Below, piece by piece: positions 18,709 through 27,183 of a stretch of DNA of 38,983 nt. The notes beneath the pieces were generated by a model that saw only the letters and a program-made list of their open reading frames with translations, did no database searches and had not been told where the DNA came from. The stretch comes from an uncultured Bdellovibrionales bacterium (GTDB taxonomy: Bacteria; Bdellovibrionota; Bdellovibrionia; Bdellovibrionales; UBA1609), in contig CALLBC010000257.1 in NCBI GenBank assembly GCA_938001965.1, positions 1-38,983 on the forward strand, written 5' to 3'. The translations under genes were made by a program, and so were the position numbers. Each line of letters begins with the position of its first letter. The stretch's first letter is position 1.

Positions 18709-18737
18709 TTTATAATCTTCCCTACTGATAATTACAA
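18709..18737 (-). promoter_or_regulatory. Predicted promoter of the first tldD-tldE pair
   Basis: On the minus strand TTGTAA (18737-18732) and TATAAA (18714-18709) are spaced 17 nt apart, about 45 nt upstream of the TldD start codon, which itself has a strong AAGGAG. Confidence 0.55.
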
Positions 18738-18803
18738 TTAGCTAAAGTTACTTTCCTCTGAATACTGACCTTTGGCCACAAAGAAATTTAGGTTAGCATT
18801 GAA

Positions 18804-19349
18804 CTAACACCCAGGGTCACACCCTCTACCTGGGTTACTAAAGCCAGAACAACAAACTCCACCTAAAGGCTTAGCAATAATACTAATGTTTTCATTAAAA
18901 CTTAAGTCACTGCAAAATTTATTTTGCAATACTGCCTGATGGATATCAGCTTCTCCAAACTCATTATGGATCAAAACTATGTGGTAATTATATTTACAGT
19001 CCTTAGAGTCAATCACAGTATACAAGCCATTATAACTATGCGGTTTAAGTGCAACAATACTTTTCACGGCACTTGTCAGTGGCATTTCTTTAGCTACAGC
19101 TGTTAATAGAACTTGTAAGTTCTGAATACTTACCGAACGAGGAGGCAAAGCCCCTTGCAAGAAAATACCTACACTACCACCCAGTAAGTCAGCTTTGTTC
19201 TCACCATAACATGGTCGAGGAGTTGGTTTTGGCTTTGGCCTTGAGGGACAAAGTTCAGGATATACAATGCATGGATCCACCGCTGCAAAAGTATCTAGTG
19301 TAATTAATGCTGTCATTGTTATTGCTATTATTAGTAATGCTTTTTTCAT
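18804..19349 (-). CDS. Secreted Cys-containing protein, 181 aa
   Basis: Function not recognised. A signal peptide (about residues 1-22, ending TFA) is followed by a Pro/Lys/Arg-rich stretch with three Cys (PCIVYPELCPSRPKPKPTPR). A compact domain of about 100 residues follows. The C-terminal tail is Cys-rich with a CC pair (GGVCCSGFSNPGRGCDPGC). The even spread of Cys suggests disulphides formed after export. AAGGAT is seven bases before the ATG, and a promoter is visible at 19387-19415. It is divergent from an HTH regulator 121 bp away, which may control it. Confidence 0.75.
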   Translation of the reverse strand: MKKALLIIAITMTALITLDTFAAVDPCIVYPELCPSRPKPKPTPRPCYGENKADLLGGSVGIFLQGALPPRSVSIQNLQVLLTAVAKEMPLTSAVKSIVALKPHSYNGLYTVIDSKDCKYNYHIVLIHNEFGEADIHQAVLQNKFCSDLSFNENISIIAKPLGGVCCSGFSNPGRGCDPGC

Positions 19350-19386
19350 TTAATTCATCCTTTGTTTGAAATAAATCCACTATATT

Positions 19387-19415
19387 TATATAATCAGATG
19401 TGGTACTTAAATCAA
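19387..19415 (-). promoter_or_regulatory. Predicted promoter of the Cys-containing secreted protein
   Basis: On the minus strand TTGATT (19415-19410) and TATATA (19392-19387) are 17 nt apart in the space between two divergent genes. A regulator encoded on the other side could bind here. Confidence 0.5.
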
Positions 19416-19470
19416 TATTCACTTAAAAAGTATCAATATACGACCATATTTTAGCTCTGGAGTACCGAAA

Positions 19471-20214
19471 ATGGTTCAAATCGAAATTAACTTATTATTA
19501 GACACATTAAAAAAAGCCTTGAGCGCTAAAAAATGGACTTATAAAGCTATAGGTAAAAAGTTAAACTTATCTGAAACTACTATTAAAAGAATATTTTCCA
19601 ACTATGACTGTTCACTTACAAGACTTTCGCAAATCTGTAATCTTATTGGAATAACAATTATTGAGTTGGGCGAAATGGCCAAGTCCATTTCAACAAATGA
19701 AAATTACTTTCTAAATAAACAACAAGAGTCCTTTTTTGTTAAACACCCCTCCCTCCTTGCCATTTTCAGAAGCCTATACCGAGGATACTCACCTGAAAAA
19801 ATTAAAAAAGAATGGAATTTAAACAAGAATTCATTTTTTAAGACTCTATTAGAGTTTGAAAAATTGGGATTACTAGAGGTTCTGCCAGATAACAAGTATA
19901 AATTTAAAATCACTGGCAGACTTCGGTTTAAACTTAATGGCAAGCTCTTCAATAAAATTATTAAGCCACAAACGATAGATTTTATAAACACTGTGTACGA
20001 AAATATTGAAAGTGAAGACTGCTCTTTCCACAGTGCTGAACTACAAATGACTGCTCCCACAATGAAAAAAATGATTCAAGAAATTAATGAGCTTGGCGTG
20101 AAATATCGATCTCTTTCTTATTTAGAAGAACGAACCATGAATAAACAACTCTTAAAAGATGTGAAGTGGATTTTTGCTTTCCTCCCCTACACAACTGATT
20201 GGCATAAGTATTAA
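19471..20214 (+). CDS. HTH (Cro/CI-like) transcriptional regulator with unknown C-terminal domain
   Basis: A 247-aa protein. Residues about 5-65 form a helix-turn-helix of the Cro/CI type (WTYKAIGKKLNLSETTIKRIFSN, then SLTRLSQICNLIG). The remainder is a predicted all-helical or winged region containing a second HTH-like segment (about 100-135, LYRGYSPEKIKKEWNLNKNSFFKTL). No enzyme motif is seen. GGAG is eight bases before the ATG. It is divergent from the Cys-containing secreted protein, and its 3' end is only 6 bp from the arfB fragment. This organisation resembles the many HTH regulators with a conserved effector region found in Bdellovibrionota, but I cannot name the family. Confidence 0.75.
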   Translation: MVQIEINLLLDTLKKALSAKKWTYKAIGKKLNLSETTIKRIFSNYDCSLTRLSQICNLIGITIIELGEMAKSISTNENYFLNKQQESFFVKHPSLLAIFRSLYRGYSPEKIKKEWNLNKNSFFKTLLEFEKLGLLEVLPDNKYKFKITGRLRFKLNGKLFNKIIKPQTIDFINTVYENIESEDCSFHSAELQMTAPTMKKMIQEINELGVKYRSLSYLEERTMNKQLLKDVKWIFAFLPYTTDWHKY

Positions 20215-20220
20215 ATAGAT

Positions 20221-20452
20221 TTAATAATCAGGTTTTTTCTGGCGAAGCTTTTTAGTTTCAGATTTCTTTTTCTTATCTTTTAATCGGCGTTCTTTGGAAC
20301 CTTTGGTGGGCTTGGTTTTTTTTCGAGCCTTAGGGACATGGGAAGCCTCTTTCAGGCATTGAATTAATTTGTCTATACAGTTTTGCTTATTCATGTGCTG
20401 GCTTCTCGCCTGCTCACTGGCAATAATTAACTCACCTGTATTTGTAAGTTTT
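20221..20452 (-). pseudogene. 3' fragment of a second arfB
   Basis: Read on the minus strand, this stretch encodes the C-terminal 75 or so residues of ArfB, from SLKLTNTG to KKLRQKKPDY and stop. The intact gene lies at 23769-24188. By hand, about 24 of 230 bases differ, and all but one difference (Lys for Arg) is silent. Upstream of about 20452 the similarity falls away. In-frame stop codons follow near 20533, and the N-terminal GGQ domain is absent. It is therefore a broken copy. The silent-only divergence shows that both sequences came from functional arfB genes. Confidence 0.88.
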
Positions 20453-20555
20453 AATGATAAAGAAATAGCCGCTCTCTTAATTCCATCAGTAAAGGTAGAT
20501 GATGACTGGGAATTACTTCTCTTTGAATCTAATCAATTATTACTCTGTTACAAAA

Positions 20556-22781
20556 TTACTGCACTCCACGTAAATCTGGCCTACTAGGGGCCTCTATAGT
20601 TGGGCCATTAACTGTGCAGTCTTTTCTCTCAACTGGATTAACATATCGAAAGTAACGTTCATCTGTAATTGAACTTAAGTAAGCTAATAAATCTCTCTGT
20701 TGGCTAGAGTTAAAACAATCACCTCCATTACATCCAAAAGGCATACGAGGAGAGATATCTCCTTTCAAGTGACCCGTAACTTTACCCCAAAAATCATCCG
20801 AAGATGAGAACTGAGTTAAGCGAACAACTTCGACCTCATTAGCATTTTTTGGGTCCTGCGGAATAAAGCCTAACTCTTGATCACCAGTGTGGCACCTATT
20901 ACATCTTTGCGCTAACTGTTGACCTGACTTAACTTGGCTAACCTCAGCTTCTGTCATTGGGTTAACTTCTAAATTATCTATTCTAAGTTTAGAAGTGGAG
21001 CAATCTGGCTGTACAGTTGGTCGGGCAGATGCTAGCGCTGGTTCTTCATTTAACTTTGCTAACTCCTCATCTAATTTTCTTTTAAGGATAGCACAAGCTG
21101 AGTTAGAGTTATTTTGAAATTCACCACTGTCAACATCTCTTGAAACACCTCTCCCTAATTCATCAAAGCATGAAAACCTTGATCCAAAATGATTAGCTAT
21201 TCCATCAACAAGTAAATTATCTTTATCTTTAATCAGTTGCGGATCCCCTAATGAACTTGCAACATCATCCAATACATGACCTAAAGTAATATCATGAATT
21301 CCATGATCACTTCCAGTATCTGAAAAAATTACAGTGTTATACACTCCAGTACCTGCCCTAGGGTTTGAACTTAAGTCTTCTGGTGGATGCATTGTAAAGT
21401 CATTTTCTTCAAAACCAACAACTTCTTTAGCAAAGCTTTTAAAAAGAGGAAATGAATTCGGATCTCTAGCATTACTTGCTGAGTTAGCTATATTTTTTAA
21501 GCCCAACAAAGCTCCTATTCTTTGTCTATCTGCATCTGTAAGACAAGTTCTAAGTGATTCCATTGCTAAAACAATTTTAAATTTATCGTAATTCGGGTTA
21601 TCTTTAAGTAAACGATAATTTCTAACTCCAGTTAAATGTCCATAGGCATCAGTCATACGAGCATTAGTTCTAAGGCTATAGTTAAATGGATCTCTACCAC
21701 CAGGAACTCCAGTGCCGTCTCTTGACCTTTTCTGCGCACTGTCGGCATAAGGATAGTGTGAGTAATCTTGGTCTGTCCAGGCTTGCTCAATACCTTTGCG
21801 TTCTCCTTGCGGCAATTGAGCCCAAGGTAACGTCTGCAAACAAGGGTCAGTTTTAGATTTAGCTTGAATATCTTTAAATGAATTTTTTAACCTTTCATGA
21901 GCGGCCCTATCTAAATTCCTATTACAACCTGGAAAGCTATAAAACCTATTTCTATAAGCAGTGCGCCCCATATTATCATCACTCATTCCATAGAAAGTAA
22001 TTCCACGTTTTTCATCACAATCTCCCCAAAAAAAGTATTCAGGCCAATTTAATTTTAAATGCTCTGAGCCAGACTGACCATTTTTTGGTGTGGTTGAATG
22101 GCAGGACACACAAGACTGAGGTGAATGATGCACTCGTTTTCCTTTACCAGCAGCCCCTACTCCTACTCCATTTCTTGAATTAAAATCATAACTAAGAGTT
22201 TTAAACTTATCCTGCTTATCATCAAAATAAATCACCTCAACAGTATTATGCTTATCTTGCTTAGGGTGACAAACATAAGATATAGTGATCTTTCCATCAA
22301 TACTTCCTCTGAGTATTCGAGGGTTTTTCTCATCAACTAAATGATCACCTTCTCCTCTTTGTAATGACCTTGTATTAGTTATAAATGTAAACCCCTGCAA
22401 AGTTCCATCTGGAATTTTTTGCAAGAAGTCTAATAAATTATTACTCTCTAACGCTATGTCATCTAGTCTATCAATTGACAAGCCAATTTCAGAACAGTCA
22501 GACCTAACACCAAATGGAACTCGTTCCTCTGAAGATATTAACGAAGTCGGTATATCATATTTTACAGGCTCATTTTTGGCGCTCGGCTTTGATAATAAAG
22601 CTCTTAATTCCATAGCCTCTTTAGATGAACCATCAAGATTTATTGTATAATCAGCTTTAGCTCCTTTAAACTTAGCTTCTTTTGTTGTATCATTATAATC
22701 AACCACAACACCTGTTATTTCCTTTGCAAACAAAGCCCCAACAAGCAAATAAAATAATATAGTTATAATTTTAAAGTTCAC
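20556..22781 (-). CDS. Exported c-type cytochrome-like protein with two CXXCH motifs
   Basis: A 741-aa protein with a signal peptide (about residues 1-18). Two haem c attachment sites are present: CVSCH at 224-228 and CNRCH at 627-631. The second lies in a C-terminal monohaem-like domain, followed by RMPFG, whose Met is a candidate axial ligand. The middle (about 235-600) is a large region without recognised catalytic motifs. It is expected in the periplasm or on the outer membrane, after haem attachment by the cytochrome c maturation system. The start is GTG at 22781, preceded by AAGGTAA and overlapping the upstream gene by 11 nt. I cannot name its electron donor or acceptor. Confidence 0.78.
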   Translation of the reverse strand: MNFKIITILFYLLVGALFAKEITGVVVDYNDTTKEAKFKGAKADYTINLDGSSKEAMELRALLSKPSAKNEPVKYDIPTSLISSEERVPFGVRSDCSEIGLSIDRLDDIALESNNLLDFLQKIPDGTLQGFTFITNTRSLQRGEGDHLVDEKNPRILRGSIDGKITISYVCHPKQDKHNTVEVIYFDDKQDKFKTLSYDFNSRNGVGVGAAGKGKRVHHSPQSCVSCHSTTPKNGQSGSEHLKLNWPEYFFWGDCDEKRGITFYGMSDDNMGRTAYRNRFYSFPGCNRNLDRAAHERLKNSFKDIQAKSKTDPCLQTLPWAQLPQGERKGIEQAWTDQDYSHYPYADSAQKRSRDGTGVPGGRDPFNYSLRTNARMTDAYGHLTGVRNYRLLKDNPNYDKFKIVLAMESLRTCLTDADRQRIGALLGLKNIANSASNARDPNSFPLFKSFAKEVVGFEENDFTMHPPEDLSSNPRAGTGVYNTVIFSDTGSDHGIHDITLGHVLDDVASSLGDPQLIKDKDNLLVDGIANHFGSRFSCFDELGRGVSRDVDSGEFQNNSNSACAILKRKLDEELAKLNEEPALASARPTVQPDCSTSKLRIDNLEVNPMTEAEVSQVKSGQQLAQRCNRCHTGDQELGFIPQDPKNANEVEVVRLTQFSSSDDFWGKVTGHLKGDISPRMPFGCNGGDCFNSSQQRDLLAYLSSITDERYFRYVNPVERKDCTVNGPTIEAPSRPDLRGVQ

Positions 22782-23358
22782 AAGTTACCTTAAATCCACT
22801 CTTTTGTTTTTTAGAATTTACTAAATTCGTATACGTAAAATTAAACCTATTTTCATCTTCAAGAGTAAACATCAATATAGTTCTACCACCATAAACTATA
22901 CCTACAGCCGACTGATTTAAATCCCATTCGGGAATCTTTTTTGTAGACCAAACACCGTTGAACTTAACTTTGTGTGATCTTTTACATTTTAAGTTTAGAT
23001 TACACTGTAATTTAAAACGAATATGATCCTTCTCCTCTCCTCCAAAAATAGGCAAGTAAAGATCTGCCAAATAACTGTCATCAACCCGAGACACTCTAAG
23101 CTTCCTCTTTTCATTTATAATAAAAGTATTTGGAATAGTTTTAATTTCTGGAAGATCAAATGACTTAGTAAACTCAATTACTTCACTCACGCATTTAGCT
23201 TTTCTTTTTCTAGCCACTCTTCGAGACTTAGATCTTTTGCTACGTTTTATTTTCTTATTTTTTATTACTTTTGACTGAGCAGAAACAGTAGAGTTATTTG
23301 CACTATAAGCAATACCTATAAATATTATTAAGAAGATTTTAATAAAAATTTTCAACAT
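22771..23358 (-). CDS. Exported partner of the cytochrome-like protein, about 195 aa
   Basis: Function not recognised. It has a hydrophobic signal peptide and then a very basic segment (Lys/Arg-rich, about residues 35-60). A beta-rich domain of about 130 residues with a few Cys follows. A GTG five codons upstream (23373) is also possible. The ATG at 23358 begins directly before the hydrophobic core, and neither start has a convincing ribosome binding site. Its 3' end overlaps the start of the cytochrome-like gene, so the two are coupled and may form a complex in the periplasm. The basic stretch could bind an anionic surface. Confidence 0.65.
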   Translation of the reverse strand: MLKIFIKIFLIIFIGIAYSANNSTVSAQSKVIKNKKIKRSKRSKSRRVARKRKAKCVSEVIEFTKSFDLPEIKTIPNTFIINEKRKLRVSRVDDSYLADLYLPIFGGEEKDHIRFKLQCNLNLKCKRSHKVKFNGVWSTKKIPEWDLNQSAVGIVYGGRTILMFTLEDENRFNFTYTNLVNSKKQKSGFKVTCEL

Positions 23359-23768
23359 TTTCAAATGATACACTTGTTATTAAGAATACACGAGCTCGAT
23401 ATTAATAACTAAACTTTTATATTAAGCAGACTTTTTTATGATTTAATTAGGTTTACGAAACCAAGGAAATTCATAACTCTATAATATATATAAATTAAAT
23501 TAGTTTCCAAACAGCCATTCTTAAGTCAACAAATACTTTTGTATGAGCTTAATCATCAAATATTTTATACATTTTATAGACTAAAGTCGAACTTCTTGTG
23601 GGTTCAAATTCTATTATTTTCCAGGGGTGGGGGGGGAAAGCACTTAGTCAGAAGTGGAATTTCATAAGTTATTAGGTGTTATATGTATGATTCTTAGTTC
23701 TAAAACCACTATCTCAAAGATTTCAGAATATAATAATGCTTTAGTTTTTTTAAATAATTTAAAAGCAA
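23359..23768. other. Intergenic region between arfB and the cytochrome cassette
   Basis: About 400 bp with no convincing open frame on either strand. It is very AT-rich except for a guanine-rich tract (about 23624-23636: four G, T, eight G). A T-arm-like stretch lies just before it and was rejected as a tRNA. The region borders the arfB duplication and could contain the left junction of inserted DNA. No integrase, terminal repeat or clear terminator was seen. Confidence 0.5.
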
Positions 23769-24188
23769 TCAGTAGTCTGGCTTTTTTTGCCTTAGCTTTT
23801 TAGTTTCTGATTTCCTTTTTTTGTCTTTCAAACGACGTTCTTTGGAGCCTTTGGTGGGCTTGGTTTTTTTTCGAGCCTTAGGGACATGAGATGCCTCTTT
23901 CAGGCATTGAATTAATTTATCTATACAGTTTTGCTTGTTCATGTGCTGGCTTCTTGCCTGCTCACTAGCAATAATTAACTCACCTGTATTTGTTAGTTTT
24001 GACGATAGCTTATCAATTAATAAAGACTTAACTTTATCATTAATACTTGGGGACTGAAATAAATTCCATCGCAGCTGCACTTGCGAGTTCGTTTTATTGA
24101 CCTTTTGACCACCAGAGCCACTAGCCTTAACAAAGCTAAATTCAAGCTCATTTTCTGGGATCTGAATATCTTTATTTATAAAAACCAT
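23769..24188 (-). CDS. arfB: Alternative ribosome-rescue factor / peptidyl-tRNA hydrolase ArfB
   Basis: A codon-independent peptidyl-tRNA hydrolase that frees ribosomes stalled on truncated mRNA. The release-factor-like domain has the GGQ motif (SGSGGQKVNKTNSQVQLRW, residues 28-30 counting from the GTG at 24194). The C-terminal tail is long and Lys/Arg-rich, as required to enter the empty mRNA channel. About 139 aa, the normal length. ATG at 24188 or GTG at 24194 could start it, and no ribosome binding site is evident. It lies 44-50 nt after infC on the same strand and is probably in the thrS-infC transcript. A broken 3' copy lies 3.3 kb downstream. Confidence 0.95.
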   Translation of the reverse strand: MVFINKDIQIPENELEFSFVKASGSGGQKVNKTNSQVQLRWNLFQSPSINDKVKSLLIDKLSSKLTNTGELIIASEQARSQHMNKQNCIDKLIQCLKEASHVPKARKKTKPTKGSKERRLKDKKRKSETKKLRQKKPDY

Positions 24189-24238
24189 AACCACTTAAGT
24201 ATAACCTAAGTGTAAGCATATTTAAAATTGATCAGGAC

Positions 24239-24922
24239 CTATTCGGTAGATTTAGCTTCTTCAGCCTTGGCAGCAGCATCAGCTTTTTCAGCTGCATCAG
24301 CTTTAAGTGCTTCTTCACCACCAGCTTCTTCAAGCTTTCTTAGGCGTTCCTTCTCTTTTTTATACTCTTTAATTTTAGCCGGGTCTGGGTTAAACAGCAC
24401 AAACATTTGGCGACCTTCACGCTTTGGGTTTGTTTCCACAACAGCTACATCATCTAAAAGTTTAATTACTCTTTGTAACAACTTTAAACCTTGCTCCTGA
24501 TGGGCCATTTCTCGACCAGAGAACCTTAAATTTGCTTTTACCTTGTTTCCATCCAGTAAAAACTTTCTAGCATTACGTAACTTCACATTTAAATCATGGT
24601 CTTCTGTGCGTGGACGGAACTGAACCTCTTTGATAACAACAATAGTTTGTCGCTTCCTAGACTCTTTGTCTTTTTTTTGGTTTTCATATTTCCACTTACC
24701 AAAATCCATAATCTTACAAGTGGGCGGTTTCGCTGTGGGAGCAATCTCAATTAAATCTAGGCCCTTATCTTCAGCCATTTCTAAAGCTTCTTTTGAGGAC
24801 ATCACCCCAACGGCCTTACCTGTTTCATCAATTAAACGAACTTCTGGTGCAACTACATCTTTATTAACTCTGTATCCACCATTTTTCTTATGTTGCTTTT
24901 GGCCTCTTCTCATTGCAGCGAT
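24239..24922 (-). CDS. infC: Translation initiation factor IF-3, probable ATC start
   Basis: Binds 30S subunits and controls start-codon choice. The IF-3 N-domain (VNKDVVAPEVRLIDETGKAVG...ALEMAEDKGLDLIEIAP), linker and C-domain (EVQFRPRTEDHDLNVKLRNARKFL) are complete. An Ala/Glu/Lys-rich tail extends the C terminus by about 40 residues. The first ATG (24913) is 16 nt from a perfect AAGGAG (24935-24930), which is too far. An in-frame ATC at 24922-24920 is spaced 7 nt from it. IF-3 genes classically use AUU or AUC for autoregulation, so I set the start there. It lies 32 nt downstream of thrS. Confidence 0.95.
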   Translation of the reverse strand: MAAMRRGQKQHKKNGGYRVNKDVVAPEVRLIDETGKAVGVMSSKEALEMAEDKGLDLIEIAPTAKPPTCKIMDFGKWKYENQKKDKESRKRQTIVVIKEVQFRPRTEDHDLNVKLRNARKFLLDGNKVKANLRFSGREMAHQEQGLKLLQRVIKLLDDVAVVETNPKREGRQMFVLFNPDPAKIKEYKKEKERLRKLEEAGGEEALKADAAEKADAAAKAEEAKSTE

Positions 24923-24954
24923 ATGTATTCTCCTTGTTCCTTAATTAGGAATCC

Positions 24955-26898
24955 TTAATTAACTTCCTCAAAAAAAGTTTTTAAATTTTTATTTTCAATT
25001 TCATTTTTTATATTTTTAACAAAATCAGACTTAGCATAGCCTTTTTTATTGTCACCCGTTAGTAAACGAACAGCCACTGTGCTGTCGGCCACTTCTTGAT
25101 CACCCACAGTGATCATATAAGGGATTTGCTTAAGCTGTGCTTCACGGATTTTATAACCAAGCTTTTCATTACGATCATCGTAGTGCACTCGCACTCCAGC
25201 CTCTTTTAACTCTTGCTCTAGTTTTTTACAGTACTCATCATGACTAGAAGTGATATTCATAATTACAACTTGCCTTGGCGATAACCAAGTTGGTAAGCGC
25301 CCTGCTGTGTGTTCTAAGTAAACGCCAATAAAACGCTCTAAACTTCCAAGGATCGCTCTATGAATCATCACTGGCTGATGATTGGCGTTGTCTTCACCCA
25401 CATATTTTAAATCAAAATTATTAGGCATATTGAAATCAAGCTGTAATGTTCCTAGCTGCCAAGGCCTTTTTAAAGCATCAACAAACATAATATCTAGTTT
25501 TGGCCCGTAAAAAGCACCATCACCTTCATTCACTGTGTAATCTAAACCCAAGGTTTTAAGCGCATCTTCTAAATAGCCCTCAGCCTTGTCCCAAACTTCA
25601 TCAGAACCAACGCGCTTTTCAGGACGAGTGGAAAAGAAGATTTTATAATTGGACATTCCTAACTTATTGTAAACTTCGTCTAAAAAAGTCATGAATGATT
25701 TTATTTCATCTAGTAACTGATCGATGCGACAAAAAATATGTGCATCATCTTGGCAAAAAGTAGTTACGCGAGTTAAACCATGTAAAGCACCGGTTTTTTC
25801 ATTGCGATGTAAACGACCAAAATCTGCAATCCTCCACGGCAGGTCACGGTATGATTTTTTAGTAGCCCCATACAACAAACAATGGCCAGGGCAGTTCATT
25901 GGCTTAACGGCAAAGTCTCTTTCACCTACTTGAGTGGCAAAAATATTATCTTTATAATTGGCATCATGACCTGAGCGATCATAAAGTTGGTTATCAAAAA
26001 TTTGCGGTGAAATCACCTCACTGTAACCATACTTTTTATAGCCTTCACGCATATAACTTTGCAGCTCGTTATAAACTATTGTTCCATACTCAGTAAAAAA
26101 CGGAGCTCCTGGTGCAAAAGGGTGATTATAAACCAAGCCTAAGTCTTTACTTAGCTTTCTGTGGTCACGCTTTTTTGCTTCTTCTAAAATTTTTAAATAC
26201 TCAGCCAACTCTTCTTTAGAGTTAAAGGCCGTAGCGTAAATTCTTTGTAGCTGTGGATTGTTTTCATCACCACGCCAGTATGCACCAGCAGTGCTTAAAA
26301 TTTTAATGGTTTTAATTTGACCCATTTTTTGCACATGAGGACCACGGCATAAATCAAACCAATCACCCTGCTTATAGATACTAACTTCGTCTGCACCTAA
26401 GTCTTTTATAATTTCAACCTTAAAGGTTTCACCCATCTTTTCAAAAGTTTCAATGGCCTTTGCTGTTGGCCAAACTTCCCGAGTTACAACTTCATTTTTT
26501 TTAAGTAAAAAGTTAACTTTTTTTTCAAGCTCTTTTAAGTTTTCAGGAGTAAATGCAAATGGAGAATCAAAGTCATAGAAAAATCCATTTTCTATCACCG
26601 GACCAATAGTCACTTTAACTTCAGGCCATAACTCTTGCACCGCTTGCGCCATTACATGAGCCGCGGAATGCCTGATCACTTCTAAGGACTCCTCGCTACC
26701 TTTAGTTACAATTTTTAACTTTGTATCATTTGGTAGTACTGTGCGCAGATCAATAACTTCTGGGTTACCATTAATCTGCCCGCCTAAAGTGTCTTTTGCT
26801 AAACGCGAACCAATACTTTCTGCCACCTGTAATACAGTGGGCTGAAAATCGAATTCTTTAATTGAATTATCTGGGAGGTGTATACGAACTTGAGACAT
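24955..26898 (-). CDS. thrS: Threonyl-tRNA synthetase
   Basis: Charges tRNA-Thr. All domains of the 647-aa bacterial enzyme are present. These are the TGS domain (about 1-60), the editing domain with HSAAH and CRGPH zinc-type residues (about 75-240), the class II catalytic core (about 270-535; PMNCPGH, RLHRNEKTGALHGL, LGSLERF) and the C-terminal anticodon-binding domain. There is no obvious Shine-Dalgarno before the ATG at 26898, but a good promoter lies about 87-116 bp upstream. It heads thrS-infC-arfB. In E. coli thrS is autoregulated through a leader, and the 80-nt leader here might allow this, but no tRNA-like structure was identified. Confidence 0.98.
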   Translation of the reverse strand: MSQVRIHLPDNSIKEFDFQPTVLQVAESIGSRLAKDTLGGQINGNPEVIDLRTVLPNDTKLKIVTKGSEESLEVIRHSAAHVMAQAVQELWPEVKVTIGPVIENGFFYDFDSPFAFTPENLKELEKKVNFLLKKNEVVTREVWPTAKAIETFEKMGETFKVEIIKDLGADEVSIYKQGDWFDLCRGPHVQKMGQIKTIKILSTAGAYWRGDENNPQLQRIYATAFNSKEELAEYLKILEEAKKRDHRKLSKDLGLVYNHPFAPGAPFFTEYGTIVYNELQSYMREGYKKYGYSEVISPQIFDNQLYDRSGHDANYKDNIFATQVGERDFAVKPMNCPGHCLLYGATKKSYRDLPWRIADFGRLHRNEKTGALHGLTRVTTFCQDDAHIFCRIDQLLDEIKSFMTFLDEVYNKLGMSNYKIFFSTRPEKRVGSDEVWDKAEGYLEDALKTLGLDYTVNEGDGAFYGPKLDIMFVDALKRPWQLGTLQLDFNMPNNFDLKYVGEDNANHQPVMIHRAILGSLERFIGVYLEHTAGRLPTWLSPRQVVIMNITSSHDEYCKKLEQELKEAGVRVHYDDRNEKLGYKIREAQLKQIPYMITVGDQEVADSTVAVRLLTGDNKKGYAKSDFVKNIKNEIENKNLKTFFEEVN

Positions 26899-26984
26899 TT
26901 ATTTAATTTGATTCGTATTTCTAAAAATTTGGTTCATATATATTTTTAAGTTCCTTGTAAAAAAGCTCTGAAGCCTAAGGATCC

Positions 26985-27014
26985 ATTATAGGCTAAAAGC
27001 ATAGCAATTCTCAA
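26985..27014 (-). promoter_or_regulatory. Predicted promoter of thrS-infC-arfB
   Basis: On the minus strand TTGAGA (27014-27009) and a perfect TATAAT (26990-26985) are spaced 18 nt apart. Transcription would start near 26978, giving a leader of about 80 nt. Confidence 0.6.
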
Positions 27015-27183
27015 GTTTTAATGGGCTTACAGCCTAGTTTTGGACGCATCAAGTCAGCTCTCAAGAGTAAATCGACCATAATGATGGTCAATCTCGGCAA
27101 TACGACTAAGGTACATATCGCTAATCTAGTTAAATAATTCTATATGTTTACCAACCAGTAGTCTCTAAAACTAGCCTCCCGAA

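Noticed and set aside
20369-20587. Plus-strand open frame across the arfB fragment
   Set aside because: It is the complement of the minus-strand arfB remnant, whose protein match explains the sequence.
23598-23623. tRNA T-arm-like sequence followed by CCA (GGTTCAAAT), near the arfB junction
   Set aside because: The T-stem pairs only with three G-U wobbles, the acceptor length does not fit, and no D-arm or anticodon arm was found upstream. Probably chance.
23624-23636. Guanine-rich tract, possible G-quadruplex or phase-variable run
   Set aside because: There are only two G runs, not four, and the tract is not in a promoter or coding frame. Noted in the intergenic entry only.
27074-27089. Perfect 6-bp hairpin GACCAT/ATGGTC upstream of thrS as a tRNA-mimic operator
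   Set aside because: It lies upstream of the predicted thrS promoter, so it would not be in the leader mRNA, and it is too short to be specific.
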